Shown piece by piece: positions 24,307 to 33,466 of a DNA stretch of 41,004 bases (the first letter of the stretch is position 1; every line of letters starts with the position of its first letter). The notes beneath the pieces were generated by a model. That model did not search any database and had not been told where the DNA came from. It worked only from the letters and a program-made list of their open reading frames with translations. Origin of the DNA: an uncultured Pelagibacteraceae bacterium. GTDB taxonomy: Bacteria; Pseudomonadota; Alphaproteobacteria; Pelagibacterales; AG-422-B15. The stretch is taken from NCBI GenBank assembly GCA_902564295.1, contig CACFAO010000011.1, positions 1 through 41,004 on the forward strand, written 5' to 3'. A program made the position numbers and the translations under genes.

Positions 24307-25470
24307 CTATGAATATTGCTTTGATGTTACTTCCTCAAGCATCAGAATCATTTTGGCTTTATAGTCTTCATCAGTTGCTGAGTCGGTTTCTAAAACAGAA
24401 AAAAAACTTGCAACAACATTTGTTTCTAAGTTAATCATTAAAAATTGCCCACCGTATCCAGAATGCCCAATCCAATTATTAGATTTCATAGTTTGATTTG
24501 CATAATAAACATATTTTTCATCTTTTAAGTGCATATATTTTGGACCTTTTTCAGAAACTGTATCATCAATAAATTTACTAGAGCCGGCTATTCTATTTTT
24601 GATCCCAAGACCTTTTCTTGAGAAAAGCAGTCCCATGCGTAGTAAATCTCTTGCAACAAGACAACCACCACCGGATAGCCATGGCATCCCACCTCTATCT
24701 GTAGCCATATACAAACCATCTTCAAGACCCATTGCTTCTACTGACGAGAGAAGCCACTCTCGCAACTCTCTCCCACTTAATTTTTCAATCAGTAGAGCAA
24801 TCACGTCGCTGTTTGCTGACTTATAAAATGCTTTATCAGAATTGTTTATTACAGAATTAGTTCCATCTGTTTGAATGCTGTTCAAGAAATCTTCTTGAAA
24901 CTTTTCATCTTTATCTTCATCTGGTATTCGCCAGCCACCAACAGTTTCATGCATAAATGATGTTGAATACGGATCAGTATAATCTTCGGTAAAAGCATTA
25001 ATAATGTTCATATTTAATACGTTTTGAACCGTCGCTTTTGAATATCCTTCTCCAATATTGGGCAAATAATAGCCAATAGGTTTTTCCAATTGCAATTCAC
25101 CTTTCTCAACTAATTCACCGACAAATAGATTTAAAAACATCTTTGAAATTGACATTATTGTATGTGGTGTTTCAGGAGAGAAATCTTTTGCATATTTCTC
25201 AAAAAATATTTCTTGCCCTCTCCCAATTATTAAAGAGCAAAAAGATTTATGGCTCGTCATTTCCCTTACTGAGTTTATTTTATCTATTTCATCTTTACTG
25301 TTTTCATTAAGCAAAAGAACGTAATCTGATCTCAACAAAAGACCATATCTGTTTATTTTATGAAGATTCCTATAGCCAGTTCTTCTATATTCAGGAAGGT
25401 TCCATTTAGCTTTATTGTCGCGTAATGTCACAAGAGTTGGGTTTGGAGTATCGACTAACTTATTAACCAT
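24307..25470 (-). CDS. Serine hydrolase of the class C beta-lactamase family
   Basis: Protein of 387 residues with the penicillin-binding fold motifs: SxxK at Ser107-Ile-Ser-Lys110, a YKSANSD element in place of the YxN motif, and HSGYGG near the C terminus in place of KTG. This combination is typical of esterases, amidohydrolases and 6-aminohexanoate-dimer-hydrolase-like enzymes rather than true beta-lactamases. No signal peptide was seen, so it is probably cytoplasmic. It overlaps the amidase gene by eight bases, so two amide/ester hydrolases are made together. Confidence 0.85.
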   Translation of the reverse strand: MVNKLVDTPNPTLVTLRDNKAKWNLPEYRRTGYRNLHKINRYGLLLRSDYVLLLNENSKDEIDKINSVREMTSHKSFCSLIIGRGQEIFFEKYAKDFSPETPHTIMSISKMFLNLFVGELVEKGELQLEKPIGYYLPNIGEGYSKATVQNVLNMNIINAFTEDYTDPYSTSFMHETVGGWRIPDEDKDEKFQEDFLNSIQTDGTNSVINNSDKAFYKSANSDVIALLIEKLSGRELREWLLSSVEAMGLEDGLYMATDRGGMPWLSGGGCLVARDLLRMGLLFSRKGLGIKNRIAGSSKFIDDTVSEKGPKYMHLKDEKYVYYANQTMKSNNWIGHSGYGGQFLMINLETNVVASFFSVLETDSATDEDYKAKMILMLEEVTSKQYS

Positions 25471-26887
25471 TAATTATATTAGGTTTTATTTTTGAATGAT
25501 TAAAGATTTCTTCATAATATTTTCCAATTTGTATTACTTTTTCATCTGATTTATTTTTTCCAATTAATTGCATACCCATTGGTAGTCCCTTAGCATTAAA
25601 GCCAACTGGTACTGAGATGGTAGGCAATTGAAACATGCTTGCAAATACCGTAACTTCCATCCAGCGATGGTATGTGTCCATCTGGGTTTTTGAAATACTT
25701 TTTGGAAAATCTATTTCTTTGTTAAATGGAAACAATTGTGCTGATGGTAAAGCAATAAAATCATATTTTTCAAATATATTATCGACATACTTTTTATAAT
25801 TATTATACCAACCAATTGAATTAGAAACTTGATCATCTGTAACTTTACTTCCTTCTTCGTATTCCCATTTAGCTGGAAAGCTTAGTTCATCAAAATCCCT
25901 AATTTGCATTGCAGAAATATCATTAAATGTGATTTTTGATCTGAGAGCGCACCATGTCTCCCATAGTTTATCTGGATTAATATTAACTTTACATTTATCT
26001 ACAAATATTTTTTTGTCTATTTCAACGAGTTTGTTTAAAGAGTCTTCGCATAATTCAATAATTCCTTCTTCAAAAGAATAGTGTTCAACAAAGTTGTTAA
26101 CCCAACCAATTTTTATTTCACTAGATAAATTTTTAGTAATTGACTGGAATGAACCCTCAAAGTTAAACGAGTAGGGATCTTCCATATCTTTTCCAACGAC
26201 GGCATCTAAAAAAATACTTAAGTCATCAGGCGTTCTGGCAATTCCACCTGGAGTCGTCAATACAGGAAATTTACTGGTTTCTCTTTTATCAGATATCAGC
26301 CCAGGAGATGGTCTAAAACCATATAGATTCGTGAAAGCTGCAGGGTTTCTGCAAGAGCCCATCATGTCCGTACCATCAGAAAATGGTATGAGGCAGCTGG
26401 CTACAGCTGCTGACGCTCCTCCGCTTGAGCCGCCAGGTGATAGATTGTAGTTATAAGGATTTGAAACTGGATCAAATAATTTATTCTTTGTATGAGATCC
26501 AATCGCTAGTTCTGCCATATTTGACTTTCCAATAATTGTGGCTCCTTGATGCTTTATTTTTTTTGCAATTAACGAGTCATTTTGTGGAAAATTATTTTGA
26601 TATTCAAGTATTCCATAAGTAGTTGGCAGTCCAGTGACATCAAATAATTCTTTAGAAACAAATGGAAGTCCAAATAAAATTTGTTTTCTTGTAACGTCAA
26701 CTTTTTGTGTATCCTGTGCCTTTGCTTTATCGATAATCCAATCTTTGTCTCTTAGTGACACAATGGCGTTAAGCTTAGGATTAAGCTTTTCAATATTGGA
26801 TAAGTATTCTTGAAAAAGTTCTTCAACCTTTATTTCTTTTTTAGAAATTAAATCAATTTGTTCCCGAACAGATAAATGAGTAATCAT
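25463..26887 (-). CDS. Amidase signature family enzyme
   Basis: Amidase of 474 residues with the complete Ser-Ser-Lys triad: Lys79 in LPFVSKELFD, Ser154 in PGGSSGGASA and the nucleophile Ser178 in GTDMMGSCRNPAAF. The 24-residue spacing of the serines is that of the family. It hydrolyses an amide to acid and ammonia. It does not sit with gatB/gatC, and sequence details such as GTDMMGSCR differ from GatA, so it is a catabolic amidase rather than the tRNA amidotransferase subunit. It lies 12 bases after the alcohol dehydrogenase. Confidence 0.9.
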   Translation of the reverse strand: MITHLSVREQIDLISKKEIKVEELFQEYLSNIEKLNPKLNAIVSLRDKDWIIDKAKAQDTQKVDVTRKQILFGLPFVSKELFDVTGLPTTYGILEYQNNFPQNDSLIAKKIKHQGATIIGKSNMAELAIGSHTKNKLFDPVSNPYNYNLSPGGSSGGASAAVASCLIPFSDGTDMMGSCRNPAAFTNLYGFRPSPGLISDKRETSKFPVLTTPGGIARTPDDLSIFLDAVVGKDMEDPYSFNFEGSFQSITKNLSSEIKIGWVNNFVEHYSFEEGIIELCEDSLNKLVEIDKKIFVDKCKVNINPDKLWETWCALRSKITFNDISAMQIRDFDELSFPAKWEYEEGSKVTDDQVSNSIGWYNNYKKYVDNIFEKYDFIALPSAQLFPFNKEIDFPKSISKTQMDTYHRWMEVTVFASMFQLPTISVPVGFNAKGLPMGMQLIGKNKSDEKVIQIGKYYEEIFNHSKIKPNIING

Positions 26888-26899
26888 CTAAGAGGTTTT

Positions 26900-28090
26900 T
26901 TATCGTGCTCCAAAAATACTGACCTTGACGAGCTTTCTAACATCATCCAATGTGGCTGAACGAGGGTTAGTGCCAAAGGCTGTATCAATCATTGACTTTT
27001 CAGATATTCTCTCAATACAATCTTCTGGAACACCAATTTCATTTAAACCTTTAGGTATCTTAATTCGATCTAGTATTTTTTCCATATTTTCGATGAAATG
27101 ATTTGCAGTATGATCTTTATATTGCATTGCCTGAGCCATTCTCATCACTTTCTCTTCCATATCTGGGAGGTTGTATCTTAGAACTGCTGGCAAAATAATA
27201 GCATTAGTAAGTCCGTGATGCGTATTAAATTCTGCCCCAACCATATGTGCTATAGCGTGCACAAGACCAAGCCCTTTTATAAAAGAAACTCCCCCCAAGC
27301 ACGAAGCAACTAGCATAGCCCCTCTTGCTTCAAGATTATTTGGTTCTTCTACAGCAGTAATGAGTGATTTAGAGATTAAGTTTAGACTTTCGAGCGCGGC
27401 ACCGTCACATAAGGGGTGAAAACCTGGTACACAATAACCCTCAATTGAGTGGATCATTGCATCTGCGCCTGTCCATGCTGTAAGATTTGAGGGTAATCCC
27501 AATGTTAGTTCAGGATCGAGCAATGCTAATGAAGGCTTCAATTCAGGATGCATTATACAAAGTTTAATTCCTTGCTTGGTATCTGTTACCATTGCTGTAC
27601 TTTCTGTTTCAGCGCCTGTTCCAGCTGTTGTAGGAATTGTAATAAGTTTAGGAAATTTATTATCTGGTCCAATGACTTGAGGTGTCTTTTCCCACTCAAA
27701 GTCAAATAACTCAATATTATTATTAGCGGTTAGACAAATTGACTTGCCACCATCCATGGCACTTCCACCACCAATTGCAATTATAGCATCGTGATTATTA
27801 TCATTAAAAAGTTTTTTTCCTGATGCAATTTCATCATCTCTTGGGTTGGGTGAAATTTTTGAGTAAATACCCGAATTAATTTTCGATTTTTTTAAAATTT
27901 CGACCAAGTTATCAATGAAGGGAAGATCAACACTGCCACTATCAGTAACAATTAGTGGATTGGTTATCTTATTTTCAGAACAATAAGTTCCAATTTCGGA
28001 AAATCTACCAGGACCATATGCTATCGGTACTGGGAAGCCCCAATCTTGAGGGGCAAGAATTTCTTCTTTGTTCAAATTGAAAAGCGTCAT
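26900..28090 (-). CDS. Iron-containing alcohol dehydrogenase
   Basis: Group III metal-dependent alcohol dehydrogenase of 396 residues. The NAD(P) motif is GGGSAMDGGK, then TIPTTAGTGAETES; metal ligands appear in GADAMIHSIEGY and GLVHAIAHMVGAEFNTHHG. It should interconvert an alcohol and aldehyde with NAD(P). The substrate is unknown; position just downstream of the betaine transporter ATPase (20 bases) makes a small osmolyte-derived alcohol possible. It begins the catabolic part of the minus-strand unit. Confidence 0.93.
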   Translation of the reverse strand: MTLFNLNKEEILAPQDWGFPVPIAYGPGRFSEIGTYCSENKITNPLIVTDSGSVDLPFIDNLVEILKKSKINSGIYSKISPNPRDDEIASGKKLFNDNNHDAIIAIGGGSAMDGGKSICLTANNNIELFDFEWEKTPQVIGPDNKFPKLITIPTTAGTGAETESTAMVTDTKQGIKLCIMHPELKPSLALLDPELTLGLPSNLTAWTGADAMIHSIEGYCVPGFHPLCDGAALESLNLISKSLITAVEEPNNLEARGAMLVASCLGGVSFIKGLGLVHAIAHMVGAEFNTHHGLTNAIILPAVLRYNLPDMEEKVMRMAQAMQYKDHTANHFIENMEKILDRIKIPKGLNEIGVPEDCIERISEKSMIDTAFGTNPRSATLDDVRKLVKVSIFGAR

Positions 28091-28110
28091 GATTTATTTG
28101 TTTTAATTAA

Positions 28111-29151
28111 TTAAGATGTCATAGATTTTAAGACAATTGACCGATCAATTTCACCAATTAGTTCTCCTGAAACTGCATCGATTACAGGATATTTTTTGTC
28201 AGTGTCAGCTATCTGATTAATTAAAGTATCGATTTTAACGTCACTTTTAATACACTCATTGCCCTGGGCAAACAGGGTTTTTGTATCTTCGCAGCATTCT
28301 TTTCTTGCGCATTTACCCGCACTTAAAACTTTGTATTTGGGAACATCTTCAGTGAAGTCTTTTACGTATTGATCCACAGGATTTGCAACAATTTCCTCTG
28401 GTGTACCAACTTGTGATATTTCTCCATCTTTCATAATCGCAATGTGATCACCCATTTTAATAGCTTCAGAAAAATCATGTGTAATGAATACCATTGTTTT
28501 TTGAACCATTTTTTGAATGCTAATTAACTCGTCTTGCATTTCCCTTCTTATCAATGGATCCAGTGCTGAGAAAGGTTCGTCAAAAATTAGAATCTCTGGA
28601 TCAACTGCTAGAGCTCTAGCTAATCCAACTCTTTGTTGCATTCCACCTGACAATTCGCGAGGGTAATGTTGATCCCAACCTTCCAGTCCTACAAGATTAA
28701 GTGTTTCCATTGATTTATCTAATCGATCTTTTTTCTTTACTCCCCTTATTTCAAGTCCATAGCCAATATTTTCTATCACTCTTCGATGAGGGAAAAGACC
28801 AAAGTGCTGAAATACCATACTCATTCTATTACGCCTCAGATCTGTTAAATCTTTATTACTCATCTGTGTCACATCTTGATTGTCAATTTTCACCTCACCC
28901 GCTGTTGGCTCAATCAATCTTGATAAACATCTTACCAATGTAGATTTACCACTACCTGATAAACCCATTACTACAAACGTTTCACCTTTTTGAACTGAGA
29001 AACTTACATCTTTAACTGCAACCACATGTCCAGTTTTTTCTTGCACTTCACTTCTTGAAAGATTTTTGTCTAAATTTGCAAGAACATTTTTTTCATTTGG
29101 CCCAAATACCTTCCATATATTTGTACATACTATTTTGTCATTTTTTTCCAT
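28111..29151 (-). CDS. proV: Glycine betaine ABC transporter ATPase (ProV/OpuAA type)
   Basis: Nucleotide-binding subunit of 346 residues. Walker A is GLSGSGKST (residues 63-71), the signature LSGGMQQRVG, Walker B ILIFDEPFSALDP, and the H-loop VFITHDFSEA. The long N-terminal strand region before Walker A is typical of ProV. The C-terminal CBS part is reduced, about residues 275-346, and contains an unusual cluster of Cys (CARKECCED and a further Cys). It is divergent from the permease gene over 86 bases, so expression of the transporter is split between two strands. The gene leads the six-gene minus unit. Confidence 0.92.
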   Translation of the reverse strand: MEKNDKIVCTNIWKVFGPNEKNVLANLDKNLSRSEVQEKTGHVVAVKDVSFSVQKGETFVVMGLSGSGKSTLVRCLSRLIEPTAGEVKIDNQDVTQMSNKDLTDLRRNRMSMVFQHFGLFPHRRVIENIGYGLEIRGVKKKDRLDKSMETLNLVGLEGWDQHYPRELSGGMQQRVGLARALAVDPEILIFDEPFSALDPLIRREMQDELISIQKMVQKTMVFITHDFSEAIKMGDHIAIMKDGEISQVGTPEEIVANPVDQYVKDFTEDVPKYKVLSAGKCARKECCEDTKTLFAQGNECIKSDVKIDTLINQIADTDKKYPVIDAVSGELIGEIDRSIVLKSMTS

Positions 29152-29237
29152 TATTTTTGAGTGCTTTATCTGCTGAATGTTATACTATGTTGAGGATTTT
29201 TGAATAATTTATTTAACCTTGAGGAATACTATTTTAC

Positions 29238-31358
29238 ATGGCATTAACCCAAGATACATCGCTTTTATCTTCAAAAAGTAGTACTCAGAGTCTAATTATT
29301 CCTGGGCTAATTTTTACTGCAATTCTAGCTTCAATCTGGCTTGCATTTCAAGGAGAAGATGTTTCAGAATTTCCTGTTTTTATAACTGACGCTTTTACTT
29401 TTACAGCTTGGGTCAATGCTGGTGAAGATTTTCTAAAAGATAATATTAAAGTTTATACAAGGATGGTTGCTGGTTATGTAAAAGACCTTTATTGGATGCT
29501 CGAGGATTTTTTACTAGACTCGTCTTGGGTATTTATAGCGGCGCTATTGCTTATTCCATCACTTGCATTTGGTGGAATTAAATTAGGTTTTCTGGTTCTT
29601 TTTGGCACTATGTATTGGGGAATGGTTGGGCTTTGGGATTCTGCTATGGAAACTCTTGCTCTTATGGGTCTATCAGTATTCTTATCTGTAGCCGTTGGAG
29701 TGATACTTGGTATTTTCTGTGCATTAAGTGATCGTTTTGAGAGAAATATGAAACCAGCACTCGATATAATGCAAGTGATGCCTGCATTTGTTTATCTTAT
29801 CCCAGCAATGTTTTTCTTTGGAATTGGAGGCGCACCTGCAATTCTTGCAACAATGATTTATTCAATGCCTCCTATTATTCGTCTGACAAACTTAGGTATA
29901 CGTCAGGTCCCTAATGAAACAGTAGAAACAGCAACAGCTTTTGGTTCTAGTAAGAGGCAAATTTTATTTAAAGTACAAATTCCATTAGCTCTTCCAAGCA
30001 TCATGATGGGCGTTAACCAAACAATAATGATGGCATTGGCATTGGTTGTTTTAGCAACGTTTATTGGGGCTCAAGGTCTAGGTTCAGACATTTGGGTATC
30101 GATAAAAAAACTAGAAGTCGGAGCTGCTTTGGAAGGAGGTATTTGCGTTCTTTTAATGGCAATCATGTTCGATAGATTTGGTAAAGCCGCTAGTCGAGAG
30201 ACAGTTACTTTACCATCCGATAGTCAAAAATTTTATCTCTTACCGCAGACATTGGATATTTATCCCATCGCTAGACAGGTTGAAAAACCTCTAGAATTAA
30301 TTCATTTTGCATTTGCATTTGTATTCTCAAGCGTTATTCGCATTTTTTCTTTCATTTTAAATTCAGTAATTTCTTTATTTAATAAGGATTACGGCTCAGC
30401 GATTGCACAATTTATAAATGCTCATTATTTCTTTTTCTCTGGATTATTAATATTGATTGGTATTGTTTATTATGATGCAAACGTTGCCGCAATAGGAACA
30501 TTTCCTGATGCATGGAATCTGTCAATAAGAGAAGAAATTTCTGCTGGTGTAAAATCATTGGTTGTAAATGATACGTTTATTTCAATAACCAAAACAATCA
30601 GATCAACTGTTGTTATATACCTTCTAAGACCGTTTGATTTTTATCTCACATATTTACCATATTGGTTTACAATTGGCGCATTAGTTCTAATCAGCTGGAA
30701 ATCTGTAGGTATTAGATTTGCGATTATTACTGCCATCCTTCTAGCATTCATCGGCGCTTGCAATATTTGGACTGAAGCAATGATTACTCTTTCATCAGTA
30801 CTTATTTCCGTTCTTTTATGTTTTGTAATTGGTGTGCCAATAGGTATCTTAGCATCTTACAGTAAGAGATTTCAAAATATCAACGAGGTAATATTAGATG
30901 CAATGCAAACATTGCCATATTTTTGTTACCTTGTTCCAGTTTTAATGTTTTTTGGTGGCGGGGCATTTTCTGCATTACTCGCAACAATTATATACTCCAT
31001 ACCTCCAATAATTCGTTTAACTGTATTGGGCCTGTCTCAAGTTTCTTCTACATATTCAGAGGTATCAAAGTCATTTGGTGGCACTACAATTCAGACTCTC
31101 AATAAGATAAAATTTCCTCTAGCAGTTCCTAGTTTGGTTATGGGTTTTAATCAAACAGTCATGATGGCTTTTGCGATGCAGATTGTCACACCCCTTATTG
31201 GTGGTAAAGGGCTAGGTCTTGAAGTATTTAATGGTTTAGCTCGATCAGATACTGGTAGAGCTCTTGCTGCTGGCATAGGAATTTGTTTATTAGCCATGAT
31301 AATTGACCGCATAAGTCTTGCATGGACAAAAAAGCAAAGAGATGCCCTAGGTTTATAG
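29238..31358 (+). CDS. proW: Double-length glycine betaine ABC permease
   Basis: Inner-membrane permease of 706 residues made of two tandem ProW-type domains (about 1-345 and 380-706), each with a BPD transmembrane domain. The coupling segments are repeated: ETATAFGSSKRQILFKVQIP with QTIMMALA in the first, SEVSKSFGGTTIQTLNKIKF with QTVMMAFA in the second. A single polypeptide may therefore supply both membrane halves. Similar fused permeases occur in marine alphaproteobacteria. The binding protein follows after 120 bases. The ATPase gene is divergent. Confidence 0.9.
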   Translation: MALTQDTSLLSSKSSTQSLIIPGLIFTAILASIWLAFQGEDVSEFPVFITDAFTFTAWVNAGEDFLKDNIKVYTRMVAGYVKDLYWMLEDFLLDSSWVFIAALLLIPSLAFGGIKLGFLVLFGTMYWGMVGLWDSAMETLALMGLSVFLSVAVGVILGIFCALSDRFERNMKPALDIMQVMPAFVYLIPAMFFFGIGGAPAILATMIYSMPPIIRLTNLGIRQVPNETVETATAFGSSKRQILFKVQIPLALPSIMMGVNQTIMMALALVVLATFIGAQGLGSDIWVSIKKLEVGAALEGGICVLLMAIMFDRFGKAASRETVTLPSDSQKFYLLPQTLDIYPIARQVEKPLELIHFAFAFVFSSVIRIFSFILNSVISLFNKDYGSAIAQFINAHYFFFSGLLILIGIVYYDANVAAIGTFPDAWNLSIREEISAGVKSLVVNDTFISITKTIRSTVVIYLLRPFDFYLTYLPYWFTIGALVLISWKSVGIRFAIITAILLAFIGACNIWTEAMITLSSVLISVLLCFVIGVPIGILASYSKRFQNINEVILDAMQTLPYFCYLVPVLMFFGGGAFSALLATIIYSIPPIIRLTVLGLSQVSSTYSEVSKSFGGTTIQTLNKIKFPLAVPSLVMGFNQTVMMAFAMQIVTPLIGGKGLGLEVFNGLARSDTGRALAAGIGICLLAMIIDRISLAWTKKQRDALGL

Positions 31359-31415
31359 ATCTAAATTATATACATATTTCCTGATACTTTTCTTCAAAAA
31401 ATGTTGATAAAGCGG

Positions 31416-31445
31416 TTTACTTATTCATCTTTTTTGGTCTAAAAT
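31416..31445 (+). promoter_or_regulatory. Candidate promoter for the betaine-binding protein
   Basis: TTTACT (31416-31421) and TAAAAT (31440-31445) are 18 bases apart, followed by a TTAATTAA-type repeat (31446-31464) and a strong AGGGGA Shine-Dalgarno. A separate promoter would let the binding protein be made in excess over the permease, as is common for ABC systems. Confidence 0.45.
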
Positions 31446-31478
31446 TATTAATTAATTAATTAATAAAAGGGGAAATTA

Positions 31479-32483
31479 ATGAAAAACTCATTATTTGCAA
31501 AAACTTTTGCTGCCCTGATTTTGTCTTCTTTTTTAGTTCTTTCGGCAGGTACTGCCAACGCTAAGCGTTTAACAGCTGCTGTTGCTGACTGGACTGGTGG
31601 AGAATTAACATGTCAGGTTGCAGTTGCTATCCTTGAAGAAGAGCTAGGCTACAGAGTTGATAGAATAGAATTCGCTTCAGGAACAGGTCTATGGGAAGCT
31701 ATTGCCGCTGGCGATATTGACTTCGCATGTGAAAGTTGGCCAAGTTATGCAGAGGCTGACGATGTAATGATCAACATGAATCTTGTTTATGACGGAGAAG
31801 TTGTAAAAGAGTATTCTGGTGATGGATCTGTTGATGCGTACACAAGTGGTATCATTGGAATGTCAGATTACTATGTTCCAAAATACTTTGTTGACGCTAA
31901 CCCAGATTTTAAAGACTGGTCAGATTTAAACAATTATAAAGATCAATTTGCTACACCTGAAACAGGTTCAAAAGGAAGATTGATTGGATGTCCAGTTGCT
32001 GGTTGGAACTGTCATGACCAAAAAAGATTAGATCTTTTAGGAATTGATTTTGAAGCATCAGAACTAGGTACTGAGGTTGCAGCTCTAGCGGAAGCTCAAG
32101 GAGCTTATGATAGAGGTGAAGCATTCCTTCTGTATCTTTGGGAACCACACTTTTTCTTCGGTAAGAATGAAATGGTTGGTGTAAAACTACCAGCATACGC
32201 ATACTGTGATAGTTTTACTGAAGCTAATAACTGGCAAGATTGCGGAACTGCAGCATGGCCTGCTACAGGTTGGGATAAAGACTACACGATGAACTATATG
32301 AATCCTGAAGTTATGTCTAAACCTGAGAACGCTGAAGCAGTTGCATTCTTCAAAAAAATGGCTTTCTCTAACACCGATCAAGCAAAAATGCTTGTAAGAG
32401 TTGGTGACGACGGATTATCTGTCGAAGAAGCTGTTGCTGAATGGAAAAACAGTACAGACGAATGGAAAGCTTGGCTTCCGTAA
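31479..32483 (+). CDS. proX: Glycine betaine ABC transporter substrate-binding protein
   Basis: OpuAC-family periplasmic binding protein of 334 residues. A Sec signal peptide is clear (MKNSLFAKTFAAL, hydrophobic core, likely cleavage after TANA at residue 28). Several Trp residues (VADWTGG, SGTGLWEA, ESWPSY, LYLWEPHFFF) could form the aromatic cage for a quaternary ammonium or sulfonium group. Possible ligands are glycine betaine, proline betaine, choline, carnitine or DMSP. It has its own candidate promoter and a strong terminator behind it. Confidence 0.92.
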   Translation: MKNSLFAKTFAALILSSFLVLSAGTANAKRLTAAVADWTGGELTCQVAVAILEEELGYRVDRIEFASGTGLWEAIAAGDIDFACESWPSYAEADDVMINMNLVYDGEVVKEYSGDGSVDAYTSGIIGMSDYYVPKYFVDANPDFKDWSDLNNYKDQFATPETGSKGRLIGCPVAGWNCHDQKRLDLLGIDFEASELGTEVAALAEAQGAYDRGEAFLLYLWEPHFFFGKNEMVGVKLPAYAYCDSFTEANNWQDCGTAAWPATGWDKDYTMNYMNPEVMSKPENAEAVAFFKKMAFSNTDQAKMLVRVGDDGLSVEEAVAEWKNSTDEWKAWLP

Positions 32484-32508
32484 GTCTAAATAGCTAAATC
32501 AGAAAATT

Positions 32509-32543
32509 AAGGCCTTGTTACTTTTGTGCAAGGCCTTTTTTTT
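32509..32543 (+). terminator. Intrinsic terminator after the betaine-binding protein
   Basis: AAGGCCTTG (32509-32517) pairs perfectly with CAAGGCCTT (32529-32537) around an 11-base loop, followed by a run of T to 32543. It ends the transporter unit 25 bases after the stop codon. Confidence 0.88.
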
Positions 32544-32554
32544 AGTTAACTTTT

Positions 32555-33466
32555 ATGATCACCACATCAAGACATCCTTACTATTATACAATTAGCTTTG
32601 CATTATTAATCGCTGCGGGTATGTGGGGTTTATTCTGGATCCCCCAAAGAGCGTTAGAGGCTGGTGGTTTAACCGGCGGGTGGGCAACAATTTCTCAAAT
32701 GGTTATACCTTTTGCAATGCTGCTTCCAATATCACTTTGGAGACTATATAAAGGTCAATCTTTTGGCTTGGAGTATCCTTTGATTGGACTTTTGTTTGGA
32801 GGAGGTATTGCTTGCTACGCTAATAGTTTTTTACTGACAGATGTAGTTAGAGCTTTAATACTCTTTTATATAACTCCAGTTTGGACAACTATTTTTGAAA
32901 TAGTATTTCTTAGACAAATTCCACGTTTTTATAGATACATAACATTAGTTCTTGCACTATCTGGTGTTTGGATAGTTTTTGGACAAGAAGGCGTGATACC
33001 ATTACCACAAAATTCTGGTGATTGGATTGCTTTATTGGGTGGAATTCTTATTGCCGCATCAGCAGTAAGAATGGAGATAAAAAAGCCAGAGGGAATATAC
33101 CCAATCTTATTTTCGTTCTTTTTTTATGGTGGCTTATTTACATTAATACAATCATATTTCTTGAGCGACTACCTAGGTGATGCTCCATCAATAGAGTCAT
33201 GGGTTGCAATGATGCCTTGGCTAATTTTAATTGCAATTTTATTTCATATACCGACAAATATAGTGATCTTAGGTGCACCAAGTAGAATTGGTGCAGGCAT
33301 ATTTTCAATAATTATTCTTTTTGAAATAGTTGTGGGCACTTTCAGTGCTGCGGTTTTAACAGATGAGCTTATTGGATGGCGAGAAATATTAGGCAGCTCT
33401 TTTATTATATTTGCTGGGTTAACAGAAATAATTTTTGCATCAAGGACTGAAGATGATGTGAGCTAA
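32555..33466 (+). CDS. EamA/DMT family transporter
   Basis: Drug/metabolite transporter of 303 residues with about ten hydrophobic helices arranged as two EamA repeats (about residues 10-140 and 150-295). Motifs such as LLFGGGIACYANSFLLTDVVRA and LFYITPVWTTIFE are typical. Direction and substrate are unknown; relatives export amino acids or metabolites. It starts just beyond the terminator of the binding protein, so it needs its own promoter or read-through. Its stop abuts the converging homocysteine methyltransferase with no gap. Confidence 0.88.
   Translation: MITTSRHPYYYTISFALLIAAGMWGLFWIPQRALEAGGLTGGWATISQMVIPFAMLLPISLWRLYKGQSFGLEYPLIGLLFGGGIACYANSFLLTDVVRALILFYITPVWTTIFEIVFLRQIPRFYRYITLVLALSGVWIVFGQEGVIPLPQNSGDWIALLGGILIAASAVRMEIKKPEGIYPILFSFFFYGGLFTLIQSYFLSDYLGDAPSIESWVAMMPWLILIAILFHIPTNIVILGAPSRIGAGIFSIIILFEIVVGTFSAAVLTDELIGWREILGSSFIIFAGLTEIIFASRTEDDVS

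Noticed and set aside
25463-26887. GatA subunit of the tRNA amidotransferase
   Set aside because: No gatB or gatC nearby and the nucleophile region GTDMMGSCR differs from GatA; a catabolic amidase fits better.
31446-31464. TTAATTAATTAATTAA repeat before the binding-protein gene as a regulatory palindrome
   Set aside because: Simple A+T repeat, self-complementary by composition; nothing shows that it is a specific site.
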